Assembly: GCA_965247125.1 (NCBI GenBank)
Contig: CBDFGO010000003.1
Location: 1,364,001 to 1,428,000, forward strand
Reading direction: 5' to 3'
Length of the DNA: 64,000 bases
Source: CALBJU01 sp965247125
Lineage (GTDB): Bacteria > Bacteroidota > Rhodothermia > Rhodothermales > UBA10348
Position 1 is the first letter of the stretch. Each line of letters begins with the position of its first letter. The notes below the pieces were generated by a model. That model made no database searches. It was not told where the DNA came from and worked only from the letters and a program-made list of their open reading frames with translations. Below are positions 1-8,176 of the stretch, one piece after another. Made by a program: the position numbers and the translations under genes.

Positions 1-557
1 AATACATCCAAGACACTCATTCCGGGTATAAAATCCGGAAAATTCTGTCTGTAAGAAGGGTGCTCATACTCGGTATCCTTTTCCGCAGATCGACTCTCTG
101 AGAGTCTTCCCGAGTCACCAACGTTCATTTCGGTATCCAATCCGATCGCGCGAACGCACCAGATGGTGGTCGAGCAGGTGAGATCCGCGAGCGTCCGATG
201 TTCTTTCAATATGATATCACTGATTTCCTGGATGAAATACTCGTAGTACGGAGAAGTTGAGTAGTTGTACTGCAATCCTTTCATGTGTCGGGTTTTCCAT
301 TCCCTCGGGTGACTCGGAATCATCTCGTTGATTTTCCGCGCAAATTCTCCGGACTGCAGGGGCACTGTCAGCCACTGCCATCCATCAGCGTTCCGAATTT
401 TCGTCCGATTCTGAAACGACTGTCTACTGTACTGATTTTCTCCCAGGAGAAAGCATCGTTTCACCTGACCGATTCTCCACAAGGTCTCAAGTCCCGGAAA
501 GTATTCCGGAGAAAGGCTCGCAATGGGATCTAGTTCAGGCATGAGTCGACTGTCCAT
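1..557 (-). CDS. WbqC family protein (partial, 3' end outside window)
   Basis: An open minus-strand frame runs from an ATG at 557 (alternative ATG at 542) to the window edge without a stop; an in-frame TGA lies upstream of the start. The translation has the WbqC pattern: an early S-P-E-Y-F-P-G-L segment, then Q-Y-S-R..NRTKIRN, G-W-Q-W-LTVPL, a W-K-T-R-H stretch, an S-P-Y-Y-E-Y-F segment and a late Y...F..D.I.G.S.LD. WbqC-like proteins are often found in O-antigen and polysaccharide loci, but their activity is poorly defined. It is divergent from ldcA, with about 76 bases between the starts. The C-terminal residues are missing from the window. Family assignment is from motif recognition, not a search. 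Confidence 0.8.
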   Translation of the reverse strand, partial: MDSRLMPELDPIASLSPEYFPGLETLWRIGQVKRCFLLGENQYSRQSFQNRTKIRNADGWQWLTVPLQSGEFARKINEMIPSHPREWKTRHMKGLQYNYSTSPYYEYFIQEISDIILKEHRTLADLTCSTTIWCVRAIGLDTEMNVGDSGRLSESRSAEKDTEYEHPSYRQNFPDFIPGMSVLDV

Positions 558-633
558 TGAAGCGGAACAGTATATTGGATTTCAACCACTCTTGAAGGTA
601 GTGGCTCATCTGTCGAAGTCCGGCGCAAATAAC

Positions 634-1575
634 ATGATCAGGAAGGCCCCAGCTCTACAACCACCTTGCTCCGTTGGGTTGATCGCCCCGGCGTCGGCTC
701 CGCGAACCGAGGATTCTCTTCGCCAGGGGGTGGAAAACCTGGAAGCCCGGGGAATCAAGGTTGTTACAAAGAGATCGTCGTTCGAGGCTACAGGCTACCT
801 GGCCGGAACGGACGAAGATCGGCTTGGCGAGCTTAATGCATTTCTACAAGACGATTCCGTAGATGCTCTTTTCTGTGTACGCGGAGGCTATGGCTCTCTT
901 CGCATATTGAGTCAGATCGACTATGAGGCGGCTCGCAAGCATCCGAAACTACTGGTGGGCTACTCCGATACCACGGCGCTCCAACTGGCAATGTTCAGGC
1001 ATGCTGGCTGGGTCGGTGTATCCGGCCCTATGGTCGCCGTTGAATGGTCAGAATCTTCCTGTCCATCGTGCGACCATTTTCTGGACCTGGTCTCACCTTC
1101 CTTCGAGCCGGGCGCGCTGGATCCAATACATCCACAGATGCGCGTCCTTGTCGAGGGAATTGCAAGCGGCAGACTGCTTGGCGGCAACCTTTCGCTGATT
1201 ACACGGCTGATCGGGACTGATTTTCTTCCCGACCTAGCTGGTTGCGTGCTTTTTCTTGAAGAAATTGGCGAAACACCTTTCCGTATCGATGGATTGCTCG
1301 CCCAGATGCATCTGGCGGGCATTCTGGATTCACTGGCCGGAGTCGTGTTGGGTGGGTTTACAGAAGGCAAAGTAGAGGCGGGCAAACCGTCTCTCACGTT
1401 GGAGGAGGTGTTTGATGACTACTTTGGTGACCTTGGAATTCCGGTAGCCAGTGGCCTCAGATACGGACACTTCTCCGATAAAATTTCAGTTCCCATAGGG
1501 GTGCAGTGCCAGCTCAATGCGTCCAACGGCTTTGCTTCGCTGACTCTCATGGAATCTCCCGTCTTGACCAGCTAG
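634..1575 (+). CDS. ldcA: LD-carboxypeptidase, peptidase family S66
   Basis: Murein tetrapeptide LD-carboxypeptidases cut the L-Lys/DAP-D-Ala bond of recycled muropeptides in the cytoplasm. The protein opens with G-L-I-A-P-A-S, typical of the family. The nucleophile Ser lies near residue 111 in G-Y-S-D-T-T, the conserved Glu in F-L-E-E-I-G-E near 208, and the catalytic His in R-Y-G-H-F-S-D near 278, so the Ser-Glu-His triad is complete. Length (313 residues) fits the family. The ATG at 634 is preferred: a longer frame from 523 would add 37 residues unlike the family and overlap the divergent WbqC gene. Confidence 0.9.
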   Translation: MIRKAPALQPPCSVGLIAPASAPRTEDSLRQGVENLEARGIKVVTKRSSFEATGYLAGTDEDRLGELNAFLQDDSVDALFCVRGGYGSLRILSQIDYEAARKHPKLLVGYSDTTALQLAMFRHAGWVGVSGPMVAVEWSESSCPSCDHFLDLVSPSFEPGALDPIHPQMRVLVEGIASGRLLGGNLSLITRLIGTDFLPDLAGCVLFLEEIGETPFRIDGLLAQMHLAGILDSLAGVVLGGFTEGKVEAGKPSLTLEEVFDDYFGDLGIPVASGLRYGHFSDKISVPIGVQCQLNASNGFASLTLMESPVLTS

Positions 1576-1672
1576 GCACCGTATTCATCCTGTCTTTTCG
1601 ATTAGGCACACCTCAATTTCGTAGGTTGCGTTCCGTCCACTTCAACCGTCTCAATCTGTCTTCTCTCTGTTC

Positions 1673-2284
1673 ATGAGAATAGCGATTTTCGCTTCCGGTC
1701 GCGGATCCAATTTTCAAGCAATCGCAGACGCTTGCCGCACAGGTGAGATCCCGGCTTCCGTTGTATTGTGTGTCGCGAGCAGTGCAAGTTCAGGGGTATG
1801 TCATCGAGCCCGAACTCTCGACATTCCCGTGTATGTAGTCGAGAGCATCGACGACTTGGAATGTGAAGAATTACCAGCAGTTCTCGCTCGTCATCAGGTG
1901 GATTTGATTGCTCTGGCCGGGTTTATGAAGAAAATCCCCGCGTCCCTGGTCCGAGCCTTTAAGAACCGAATGCTGAATATTCATCCCGCCCTCCTTCCGG
2001 CCTTTGGAGGAAAAGGAATGTATGGCATTCGCGTCCACGAGGCGGTAATAGCCCAGGGTGTCCCCTCTTCAGGAGCCACTGTTCACATCGTGGATGAGGA
2101 GTACGACACGGGACCGATTGTCCTCCAGGAGTCGATCACAGTTTTGGACACAGATACGCCCGCTTCTCTGGCATTGAGAGTACTGGAAGTGGAACACCGG
2201 CTCTATGCGAGGGCGATTGACCTGTTCGCCAGAAAAATGATACAAATCAATGGCCGCGAGGTCATCATTCAACCCAAATCCTGA
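1673..2284 (+). CDS. purN: Phosphoribosylglycinamide formyltransferase 1
   Basis: PurN transfers a formyl group from 10-formyl-tetrahydrofolate to GAR, the third step of purine synthesis. The start R-I-A-I-F-A-S-G-R-G-S-N-F is the phosphate/substrate loop. N-I-H-P-A-L-L-P carries the catalytic Asn and His, and Y-D-T-G-P-I supplies the catalytic Asp. At 203 residues it has normal length. The next gene, purH, starts 7 bases downstream, so the two purine enzymes are probably co-transcribed. folD, which feeds the same one-carbon pool, lies about 12 kb away. Confidence 0.95.
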   Translation: MRIAIFASGRGSNFQAIADACRTGEIPASVVLCVASSASSGVCHRARTLDIPVYVVESIDDLECEELPAVLARHQVDLIALAGFMKKIPASLVRAFKNRMLNIHPALLPAFGGKGMYGIRVHEAVIAQGVPSSGATVHIVDEEYDTGPIVLQESITVLDTDTPASLALRVLEVEHRLYARAIDLFARKMIQINGREVIIQPKS

Positions 2285-2291
2285 ACCATTA

Positions 2292-3866
2292 ATGATCAAC
2301 GTCAAAGATCTACCGACTCCCAATGATGAATATCCTATCCGGAGAGCCTTGTTGTCGGTTTTCGATAAAACTGGGATCGTTGATTTCGCCCGTGCACTCG
2401 AAGGTCACGGTGTGGAATTGATTTCCACTGGAGGCACAGCAAGAGTACTCGCAGAGTCAGGTCTGCCGGTCACTTCAGTCGACTCACTTTCCGGATATCC
2501 AGAAATTCTCGGGGGTCGAGTAAAAACTCTCCACCCTGCCATTCACGGAGGGCTGCTTGCTCGACGAACAGATCCTGAAGATTTGGCAGAACTCGCGAAA
2601 CAAGAAATTCGAGAGATTGACCTGGTAGTGGTAAACCTCTACCCTTTTGAAGAAGCAACGTCGGGAGAAGATGTCACTGATGCGACGGCTATCGAAAATA
2701 TTGATATCGGTGGCCCTACGATGCTCCGCGCCGCGGCCAAAAACTTCTTCTTTGTAGGCGTTGCGTGCTCCCCTACATCGTATACAAAGATTTCAGACGA
2801 ACTCGACAAAACCGGTGGCTCCCTAACGCTCGCCACACGCCGCGAACTGGCATCAGACGCCTTCAGTCACACAGCTCGCTATGACGCAGCCGTCACTCGA
2901 TATTTCACGAAACGCGCGAGCGGTTTACGGATTGACGAGCCCCTCCAACAGACATTGAGGTATGGAGAGAATCCTCACCAGTCCGCCGATCTTTTTGGTA
3001 ATACCAGTTCACTCTACACTCAGCTCCACGGCAAGGATCTCTCCTTCAACAATATTCTGGACCTGAGTGCGGCGCTCATTCTCATTGACGAGTTCAAACA
3101 CGGCTCACCGACAGTCGCGATTCTGAAGCACACCAATCCGTGTGGGGTGTGTTCTGCGAAATCACTGTCTGATGCATATCATAAGGCATTTTCGACCGAT
3201 CGACAGTCCCCCTTCGGCGGAATCGTAGTCGTCAATCGAGCACTTGATTTCTCAACGGCTGAGGCCATAGACAAGGTTTTCACAGAAATAATAATCGCTC
3301 CCGATTTTGAAGACGGCGTACTTGAGTTTCTCAAACAGAAAAAGAATCGCCGAATAATCAGAATGCTTCGCGAGGCATCAACGGATGCCACCATGGATGT
3401 CCGATCTGTGATTGGTGGCTATCTGGTTCAGGAAAGAGATCCGATTTTGGGGTCATCTGAAGACTTGAGAGCCAACTGCACGGTGGTTACCAAACGAAAG
3501 CCCACCGAGGACGAATGGCGCGACTTGGATTTCGCCTGGCGCATTGCCAAGAACGTGAAGAGTAACGCCATCGTCTACGTCAAGGGAGGTCAGACCATTG
3601 GAATCGGGGCAGGCCAGATGAGCCGAATTGATTCTTCTGAGGTCGCTGCCAATAAAGGTCGCAAGTCAGGTCTCGACTTTTCGGGATGTGTCCTTGCGTC
3701 GGACGCGTTCTTCCCGTTCGCGGACGGCCTTATGGAAGCCGCCTCCAGTGGGGCTCAAGCGGCCATTCAACCTGGTGGGTCTATTCGCGATGACGAGGTC
3801 ATCGCAGCGGCAGACGAGCACGGCCTGGCCATGGTATTCACTGGCAAGCGACATTTCAGGCATTAG
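2292..3866 (+). CDS. purH: Bifunctional AICAR formyltransferase / IMP cyclohydrolase
   Basis: PurH carries out the last two steps of IMP synthesis. The N-terminal MGS-like cyclohydrolase domain starts R-R-A-L-L-S-V-F-D-K-T-G and contains the family's G-G-R-V-K-T-L-H-P motif. The C-terminal transformylase domain includes L-R-Y-G-E-N-P-H-Q, the L-K-H-T-N-P-C-G segment with its catalytic Lys-His, and the typical end G-K-R-H-F-R-H. I chose the ATG at 2292 (524 residues), just after the purN stop. The in-frame ATG at 2250 would overlap purN by 35 bases and add residues outside the conserved domain. Confidence 0.95.
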   Translation: MINVKDLPTPNDEYPIRRALLSVFDKTGIVDFARALEGHGVELISTGGTARVLAESGLPVTSVDSLSGYPEILGGRVKTLHPAIHGGLLARRTDPEDLAELAKQEIREIDLVVVNLYPFEEATSGEDVTDATAIENIDIGGPTMLRAAAKNFFFVGVACSPTSYTKISDELDKTGGSLTLATRRELASDAFSHTARYDAAVTRYFTKRASGLRIDEPLQQTLRYGENPHQSADLFGNTSSLYTQLHGKDLSFNNILDLSAALILIDEFKHGSPTVAILKHTNPCGVCSAKSLSDAYHKAFSTDRQSPFGGIVVVNRALDFSTAEAIDKVFTEIIIAPDFEDGVLEFLKQKKNRRIIRMLREASTDATMDVRSVIGGYLVQERDPILGSSEDLRANCTVVTKRKPTEDEWRDLDFAWRIAKNVKSNAIVYVKGGQTIGIGAGQMSRIDSSEVAANKGRKSGLDFSGCVLASDAFFPFADGLMEAASSGAQAAIQPGGSIRDDEVIAAADEHGLAMVFTGKRHFRH

Positions 3867-3945
3867 TCAGCTCGATTGGTCATTGATCTGGAGCAGAATT
3901 TCCTTTTATTCCAGTCTTGACAGATCGAGTTATTAAATCGTTGAG

Positions 3946-4797
3946 ATGAACAGTCTCTGGGAACGTATTCGTGATTGGGCCCTCCTCGGAGGCTTACTGT
4001 CCATTTCACTGTTGGTACTGCTTACAGCCAACGAACCCATGCTTCGTGGACTACGTGCGCGCTCACTAGAGGCGACGGCGGCAGTGGAGGGCATGTTTGC
4101 GGGATTAGGTCGATACGTAAGGGCGGTGGATGAAAACGACCGGCTCCGGGACCAGAACATCACATTGTCCAACCAGGTCGCTCTTATGCGCGCTGCTGAA
4201 GCTGAGAACCACCGATTAGAGGGTCTTCTGGAACTCGCAGACACACTTAATTACAATGTGAAGGCGGCACGCGTCATATTTAAAGACATTACCCTCCAGA
4301 GAAACGAGATCATGCTCGACGTCGGTCGTGTGGATGGCATCCGGGAGAACATGGCCGTTATCGACACCCGTGGGATCGTGGGAAAGGTCATCCTCGTTTC
4401 AGAACATAGCTCAAGGGTGATGACATTTTTGAACACAGATTTTTACGTTCCAGCCAGAATCCTACCTTCGATGACCGATGGTATTCTGCGTTGGAAGGGG
4501 GATCGATTCAATCGGTTGGTTCTCGACCACGTTGTTTTGTCTGCAGAAGTGGCCGTATCAGACCAGGTGGTGATTAGTGGCTCCTCCAGTATTTTCCAGC
4601 CTGCGTATCCCATCGGCTCCATCGACTCTGTTTTTGTTGAGCCTGGGATGAGCTCCTGGACGATTTTCGTATCCCCATTTTCCCAAATAGACAACATCAG
4701 CCACGTTTTTGTCGTAACGACACCTCCTGCCAACTCGGTCGAGATCAATGTTATGCTGGAAACGGGAGCTTCCGGTGAAGAGCAGTCGGACGGATAA
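3946..4797 (+). CDS. mreC: Rod shape-determining protein MreC
   Basis: MreC is a periplasmic scaffold of the elongasome that links cytoskeletal MreB to the wall synthases. A single N-terminal membrane helix (about residues 13-30) is followed by a coiled coil (about 60-95, rich in E-N-D-R-L and E-N-H-R-L heptads). The beta-rich MreC domain follows, with the characteristic G-I-V-G-K-V-I-L-V-S segment and a V-V-I-S-G-S-S-S-I-F-Q-P-A-Y-P-I-G element. At 283 residues it matches the family. The usual partners mreB and mreD are not next to it: purH is upstream and dacB downstream. Confidence 0.93.
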   Translation: MNSLWERIRDWALLGGLLSISLLVLLTANEPMLRGLRARSLEATAAVEGMFAGLGRYVRAVDENDRLRDQNITLSNQVALMRAAEAENHRLEGLLELADTLNYNVKAARVIFKDITLQRNEIMLDVGRVDGIRENMAVIDTRGIVGKVILVSEHSSRVMTFLNTDFYVPARILPSMTDGILRWKGDRFNRLVLDHVVLSAEVAVSDQVVISGSSSIFQPAYPIGSIDSVFVEPGMSSWTIFVSPFSQIDNISHVFVVTTPPANSVEINVMLETGASGEEQSDG

Positions 4798-4872
4798 GAC
4801 AGAGTCTGTGATTCACCGATTCAAGAGACGCCACCGAGGTCGATGAATAGCTGATAACCTATTTCCAACAGC

Positions 4873-6384
4873 ATGTACACTCCTAAAAAAGTAGCTGCCC
4901 TGCTCATTCTTGTTGCCGGCATTCTAAGCGTTTTATCGCCTTTATCAACCGCTCAAACAACATCAGTCGAAGAACTCCGAGGCGCTATTGATCTCGCAAT
5001 CGCAAAAAGCGATATGCCAAACTCCTGGTGGACGATTCTCGTCAGAGATGCGGAAACCGGATGGCCGCTGTATGAAAAGGATACGGGACGAAGCTTTATT
5101 CCGGCTTCCAATACCAAACTTTATACCGCGGCCTCAGCCCTGGATGTATTGGGACCGGATTATCGCTACGAGACGGCTATCTGGACAGACGGAGTCGTAG
5201 TTGATGGATTACTTGTCGGAAATTTGATAGTGAGAGGGTCGGGTGACCCTGTAATTGGTGGGAGATTCAACGACGGCGATCTCACGGAGACCTTCCGAGC
5301 GTGGGCCGATTCGCTCAAGGCGCGAGGCATCCACCGGATTGAGGGTGATATCATCGGGGATGACGATGTTTTTGACAATGTCAGCCTCGGATATGGCTGG
5401 CAATGGGATGATCTGTCCTTCTGGTATGCAGCTGAGATAAGCGGTTTGTCTTTCAATGACAACTGCGTTGACTTCCAACTCGTTGCTCAACAACTCAATA
5501 TGCCCGCTGAGCTCACGTGGTTTCCGTCCATGACATCCTACATCAGCGCCGAAAACGCGTCGCTGACAGTGGAACCGGGGGGATCAATACAGGAAGGGTA
5601 CTTCCGAGAGCAAGGGTCAAACGAGTTCCGGTTTTCTTCCCGGGTACCACAGGGAAAAACCGATCTTGAGTCCCTGACAGTGAGCAATCCTACGGCGTAT
5701 TTCGTCCACGTTCTGAGGGAGACACTCCTGAGTGAGGGAATTTCAGTCGGTGGTAGCCCTGTGGACGTCGACGCCATGACGCTGAAGCCCGATTACGAGA
5801 GCCTCGACCGTCTTTTCGCCCACCATTCGCCTCCGTTGAGAGACATTGTCAGTGTCCTGCTCAAGCGTAGCCAGAACCTTTATGCGGAGCAGGTACTTCG
5901 AACCATAGGAGCCGAATCTCCTCTCCATGATTCGAATCTTGAGCCTGGGTCTGCAGAAATGGCGCTCGCTCGTGCTCGCCAGGTATATGGTGCAGCCGGA
6001 GTGGACACACTACGCCTTCAACTTGTTGACGGATCAGGATTGGCGAGACAAAATCTGGTCACGTCCACCATGACGGCTAACCTACTCTCTTTTATGTACC
6101 ACCATTCTGATTCAGCAACGAGAGACGCGTTCATCGAAGCGCTTCCTATTGCCGGCGTGGACGGGTCGCTGTCTTCGCGCATGAAAGGCACCCCCGCGGA
6201 GGGAAATGCCAGGGCGAAGACCGGGACGTTGGGAAATGCCAGCGCGCTGAGCGGTTATGTAACAACATCAGCCGGAACAGAGCTCATCTTCTCGATTATG
6301 GCAAATCACTACACGGAGTCCAGTGCACGCCCTCGGGCCCTTCAGGATCACATTTTGACCATTCTTGCGTCCCACACCAGGTAG
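4873..6384 (+). CDS. dacB: D-alanyl-D-alanine carboxypeptidase/endopeptidase (PBP4, family S13)
   Basis: A periplasmic low-molecular-weight penicillin-binding protein that trims or cuts peptidoglycan cross-links. A signal peptide covers about residues 1-27 (cleavage near S-T-A-Q). The active-site motifs are present in order: S-N-T-K (S-x-x-K, Ser about 79), S-Q-N (S-x-N, about 331) and K-T-G (about 449). The large insert between S-x-x-K and S-x-N is typical of class S13. At 503 residues it is of normal size. It follows mreC by 75 bases, giving a small cell-wall neighbourhood. Confidence 0.93.
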   Translation: MYTPKKVAALLILVAGILSVLSPLSTAQTTSVEELRGAIDLAIAKSDMPNSWWTILVRDAETGWPLYEKDTGRSFIPASNTKLYTAASALDVLGPDYRYETAIWTDGVVVDGLLVGNLIVRGSGDPVIGGRFNDGDLTETFRAWADSLKARGIHRIEGDIIGDDDVFDNVSLGYGWQWDDLSFWYAAEISGLSFNDNCVDFQLVAQQLNMPAELTWFPSMTSYISAENASLTVEPGGSIQEGYFREQGSNEFRFSSRVPQGKTDLESLTVSNPTAYFVHVLRETLLSEGISVGGSPVDVDAMTLKPDYESLDRLFAHHSPPLRDIVSVLLKRSQNLYAEQVLRTIGAESPLHDSNLEPGSAEMALARARQVYGAAGVDTLRLQLVDGSGLARQNLVTSTMTANLLSFMYHHSDSATRDAFIEALPIAGVDGSLSSRMKGTPAEGNARAKTGTLGNASALSGYVTTSAGTELIFSIMANHYTESSARPRALQDHILTILASHTR

Positions 6385-6472
6385 TGCCTGGAGACCTTTT
6401 GAGATGGAACCAAGTCCTGTAAAGAGAGGTACTTGGGCCAATGATATTTATTGTGTTAATTGTATTTCAGTA

Positions 6473-7078
6473 GTGAAGTTTTCCTCTTTGAAAGATTCTT
6501 CTGCGATAGATTCTTCAGTCTCACCGAATCGTATCCGCAGTACCACCGTTCTTGGTATTCGGCATAATGGCCGTGTCGTGCTTGGCTCGGACGGTCAGGC
6601 AACCATGGGTGACACCGTCATGAAGAAAAGCGCGCAAAAAGTCCGCACGCTCTACGACGGAAAAATTTTGTCGGGATTCGCGGGGGCTACAGCGGACGCG
6701 TTTACCCTATTTGAGCGCTTCGAGGAAAAACTCCAGCAATACGGGGGAAACGTGACCCGAAGTGCCGTAGAACTGGCTAAGGATTGGCGAACCGATCGAT
6801 ATTTGCGCCGTCTGGAAGCGCTACTTGCGGTCGCCTCGGCCGATCGACTCTTGCTCATCAGCGGAACGGGCGATGTCATTGAGCCTGATGACGAGATTCT
6901 CGCGATCGGGTCTGGAGGACCGTATGCACTCGCAGCGGCCAGAGCGATGGTTAGACACGCCCCCGACCTGGATGCTCGCTCGATTGTGGAGCAGTCTCTT
7001 CTCATCGCATCGGAAATCTGTATTTATTCGAACGACTCTCTCACCATCATCGAATTGGAAGCATCGAGTTCTACCTGA
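6473..7078 (+). CDS. hslV: ATP-dependent protease subunit HslV
   Basis: HslV is the threonine peptidase of the HslUV (ClpYQ) protease; two hexamers are capped by HslU. The mature N-terminal Thr lies in R-S-T-T-V-L-G-I-R, and D-G-Q-A-T and the late G-S-G-G-P-Y-A-L-A-A-A-R-A match the family. The start is uncertain. The frame is open from an ATG at 6365 overlapping the end of dacB. GTG at 6473 leaves a short propeptide of about 23 residues, and ATG at 6404 would leave a longer one. No ribosome site separates these options. hslU is one gene away, with a NYN-domain gene between them. Confidence 0.88.
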   Translation: MKFSSLKDSSAIDSSVSPNRIRSTTVLGIRHNGRVVLGSDGQATMGDTVMKKSAQKVRTLYDGKILSGFAGATADAFTLFERFEEKLQQYGGNVTRSAVELAKDWRTDRYLRRLEALLAVASADRLLLISGTGDVIEPDDEILAIGSGGPYALAAARAMVRHAPDLDARSIVEQSLLIASEICIYSNDSLTIIELEASSST

Positions 7079-7126
7079 TCCACGCCCGGACGGGTAAGCA
7101 TTTACTTTATTTTACACTGCAATGTC

Positions 7127-8143
7127 ATGGCAGGAAAACGATCTCTCTCGGACCGTCGCTCACGATCCCGAAACGCCATCATCCTGATTGACTACACAAA
7201 TGTGTTCGGTGTCGTTTCGGAACGCACAGATAACGACCAGCCGGATGCAGTTGTACTCGATCTGATCAAAGCACTCAATCGTCACGCGACAGATCATCTC
7301 GATCTGAAGCCTGTACGGAGTATCGCATTTGCGAATCTCCCTCCTGGCAATATTTGGGGACATCGCGCGACTGGAGCGTGGCTCTCTCAAGGAATTGAAC
7401 CAAGATTCACGTATGCCCGGTCTACCGATGAGGCTTCCGCCATCGAGATGGCGATGGAAGCGCTCGAGCTGGCATCGAATAATGGGCCCAAGACTGCATT
7501 TGTTCTTTTATCGGGCAATCAGTGGTTCGTACCGCTCGTACAGCGACTTCAGCGGCGTGGACATTTCGTGCTGATGGCAACACTGGAGAGCCCGTCACAA
7601 GCAGATCATCTTCCCCTGGACTGCCAGGACGCCTACTTGAACGCAGATTTCTTGTTGGGTGGACCAGGCCGTAATTTGGATTTCAACAGCGAGACCTCAG
7701 AGGACACCTCTCAGGAGGCCGTTTCGCACAAACCGACAGAAATCAAACGACTGGAAGATGACGTTGTTAAGCGCACCCTCGAATTTATTGACTCCTATTT
7801 TGGTCAGTACGAGGAGATTTACCTGACGCCGCTGCTCAGAAAGCTCTCCGAAATCTACGAAGACTCGGGAGATGAGCCGAAAACTCTTATCAACGATCTC
7901 GAGGAAGCGGGAGCGGTTTGGCTCGAGAAACGTAGAGGGTTTCCGCACAATTACACCGTACTCATGATGAATGAAGAGCATCCGGACGTCGCAGAGATCA
8001 AGGAAGCTCACACTGCCGCCGACGCGGACTCCTATGACGAGTATTACGACGAGTACCCGAAGCCTGATGAAGACTCCACATTAGATGCCGAGCCCACCTA
8101 CGATGATTCTGAATACAATGAGACCGAGTATTCAGAGTCGTAA
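7127..8143 (+). CDS. NYN-domain (LabA/DUF88-like) protein with winged-helix-like C-terminal part
   Basis: The N-terminal half reads as a NYN (PIN-like nuclease) domain: I-I-L-I-D-Y-T-N at residues 16-23 is the first metal-binding strand, and V-L-L-S-G-N-Q-W-F-V-P-L-V-Q-R-L corresponds to the usual S-G-D-x-D-F-x-P-L motif. Here the two Asp of that motif are replaced (N and W), so metal-dependent RNA cleavage may be lost. Residues about 210-280 look like an OST-HTH/LOTUS-like helix-turn-helix. The tail is very acidic and Tyr-rich (D-E-Y-Y-D-E-Y). It sits between hslV and hslU, 33 bases before hslU, which suggests shared transcription. The biological role is unknown. Confidence 0.75.
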   Translation: MAGKRSLSDRRSRSRNAIILIDYTNVFGVVSERTDNDQPDAVVLDLIKALNRHATDHLDLKPVRSIAFANLPPGNIWGHRATGAWLSQGIEPRFTYARSTDEASAIEMAMEALELASNNGPKTAFVLLSGNQWFVPLVQRLQRRGHFVLMATLESPSQADHLPLDCQDAYLNADFLLGGPGRNLDFNSETSEDTSQEAVSHKPTEIKRLEDDVVKRTLEFIDSYFGQYEEIYLTPLLRKLSEIYEDSGDEPKTLINDLEEAGAVWLEKRRGFPHNYTVLMMNEEHPDVAEIKEAHTAADADSYDEYYDEYPKPDEDSTLDAEPTYDDSEYNETEYSES

Positions 8144-8176
8144 TCGCTCCACTCCACCTGTTAATTCTGTTTATTC

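Noticed and set aside
285..533. Plus-strand 82-codon open frame
   Set aside because: It lies opposite the WbqC-family gene, whose minus-strand frame shows clear family motifs; the plus-strand product has none.
6365..6472. N-terminal extension of HslV from ATG 6365
   Set aside because: It overlaps the dacB end and would place the mature Thr after about 58 residues, far more than the usual short propeptide.
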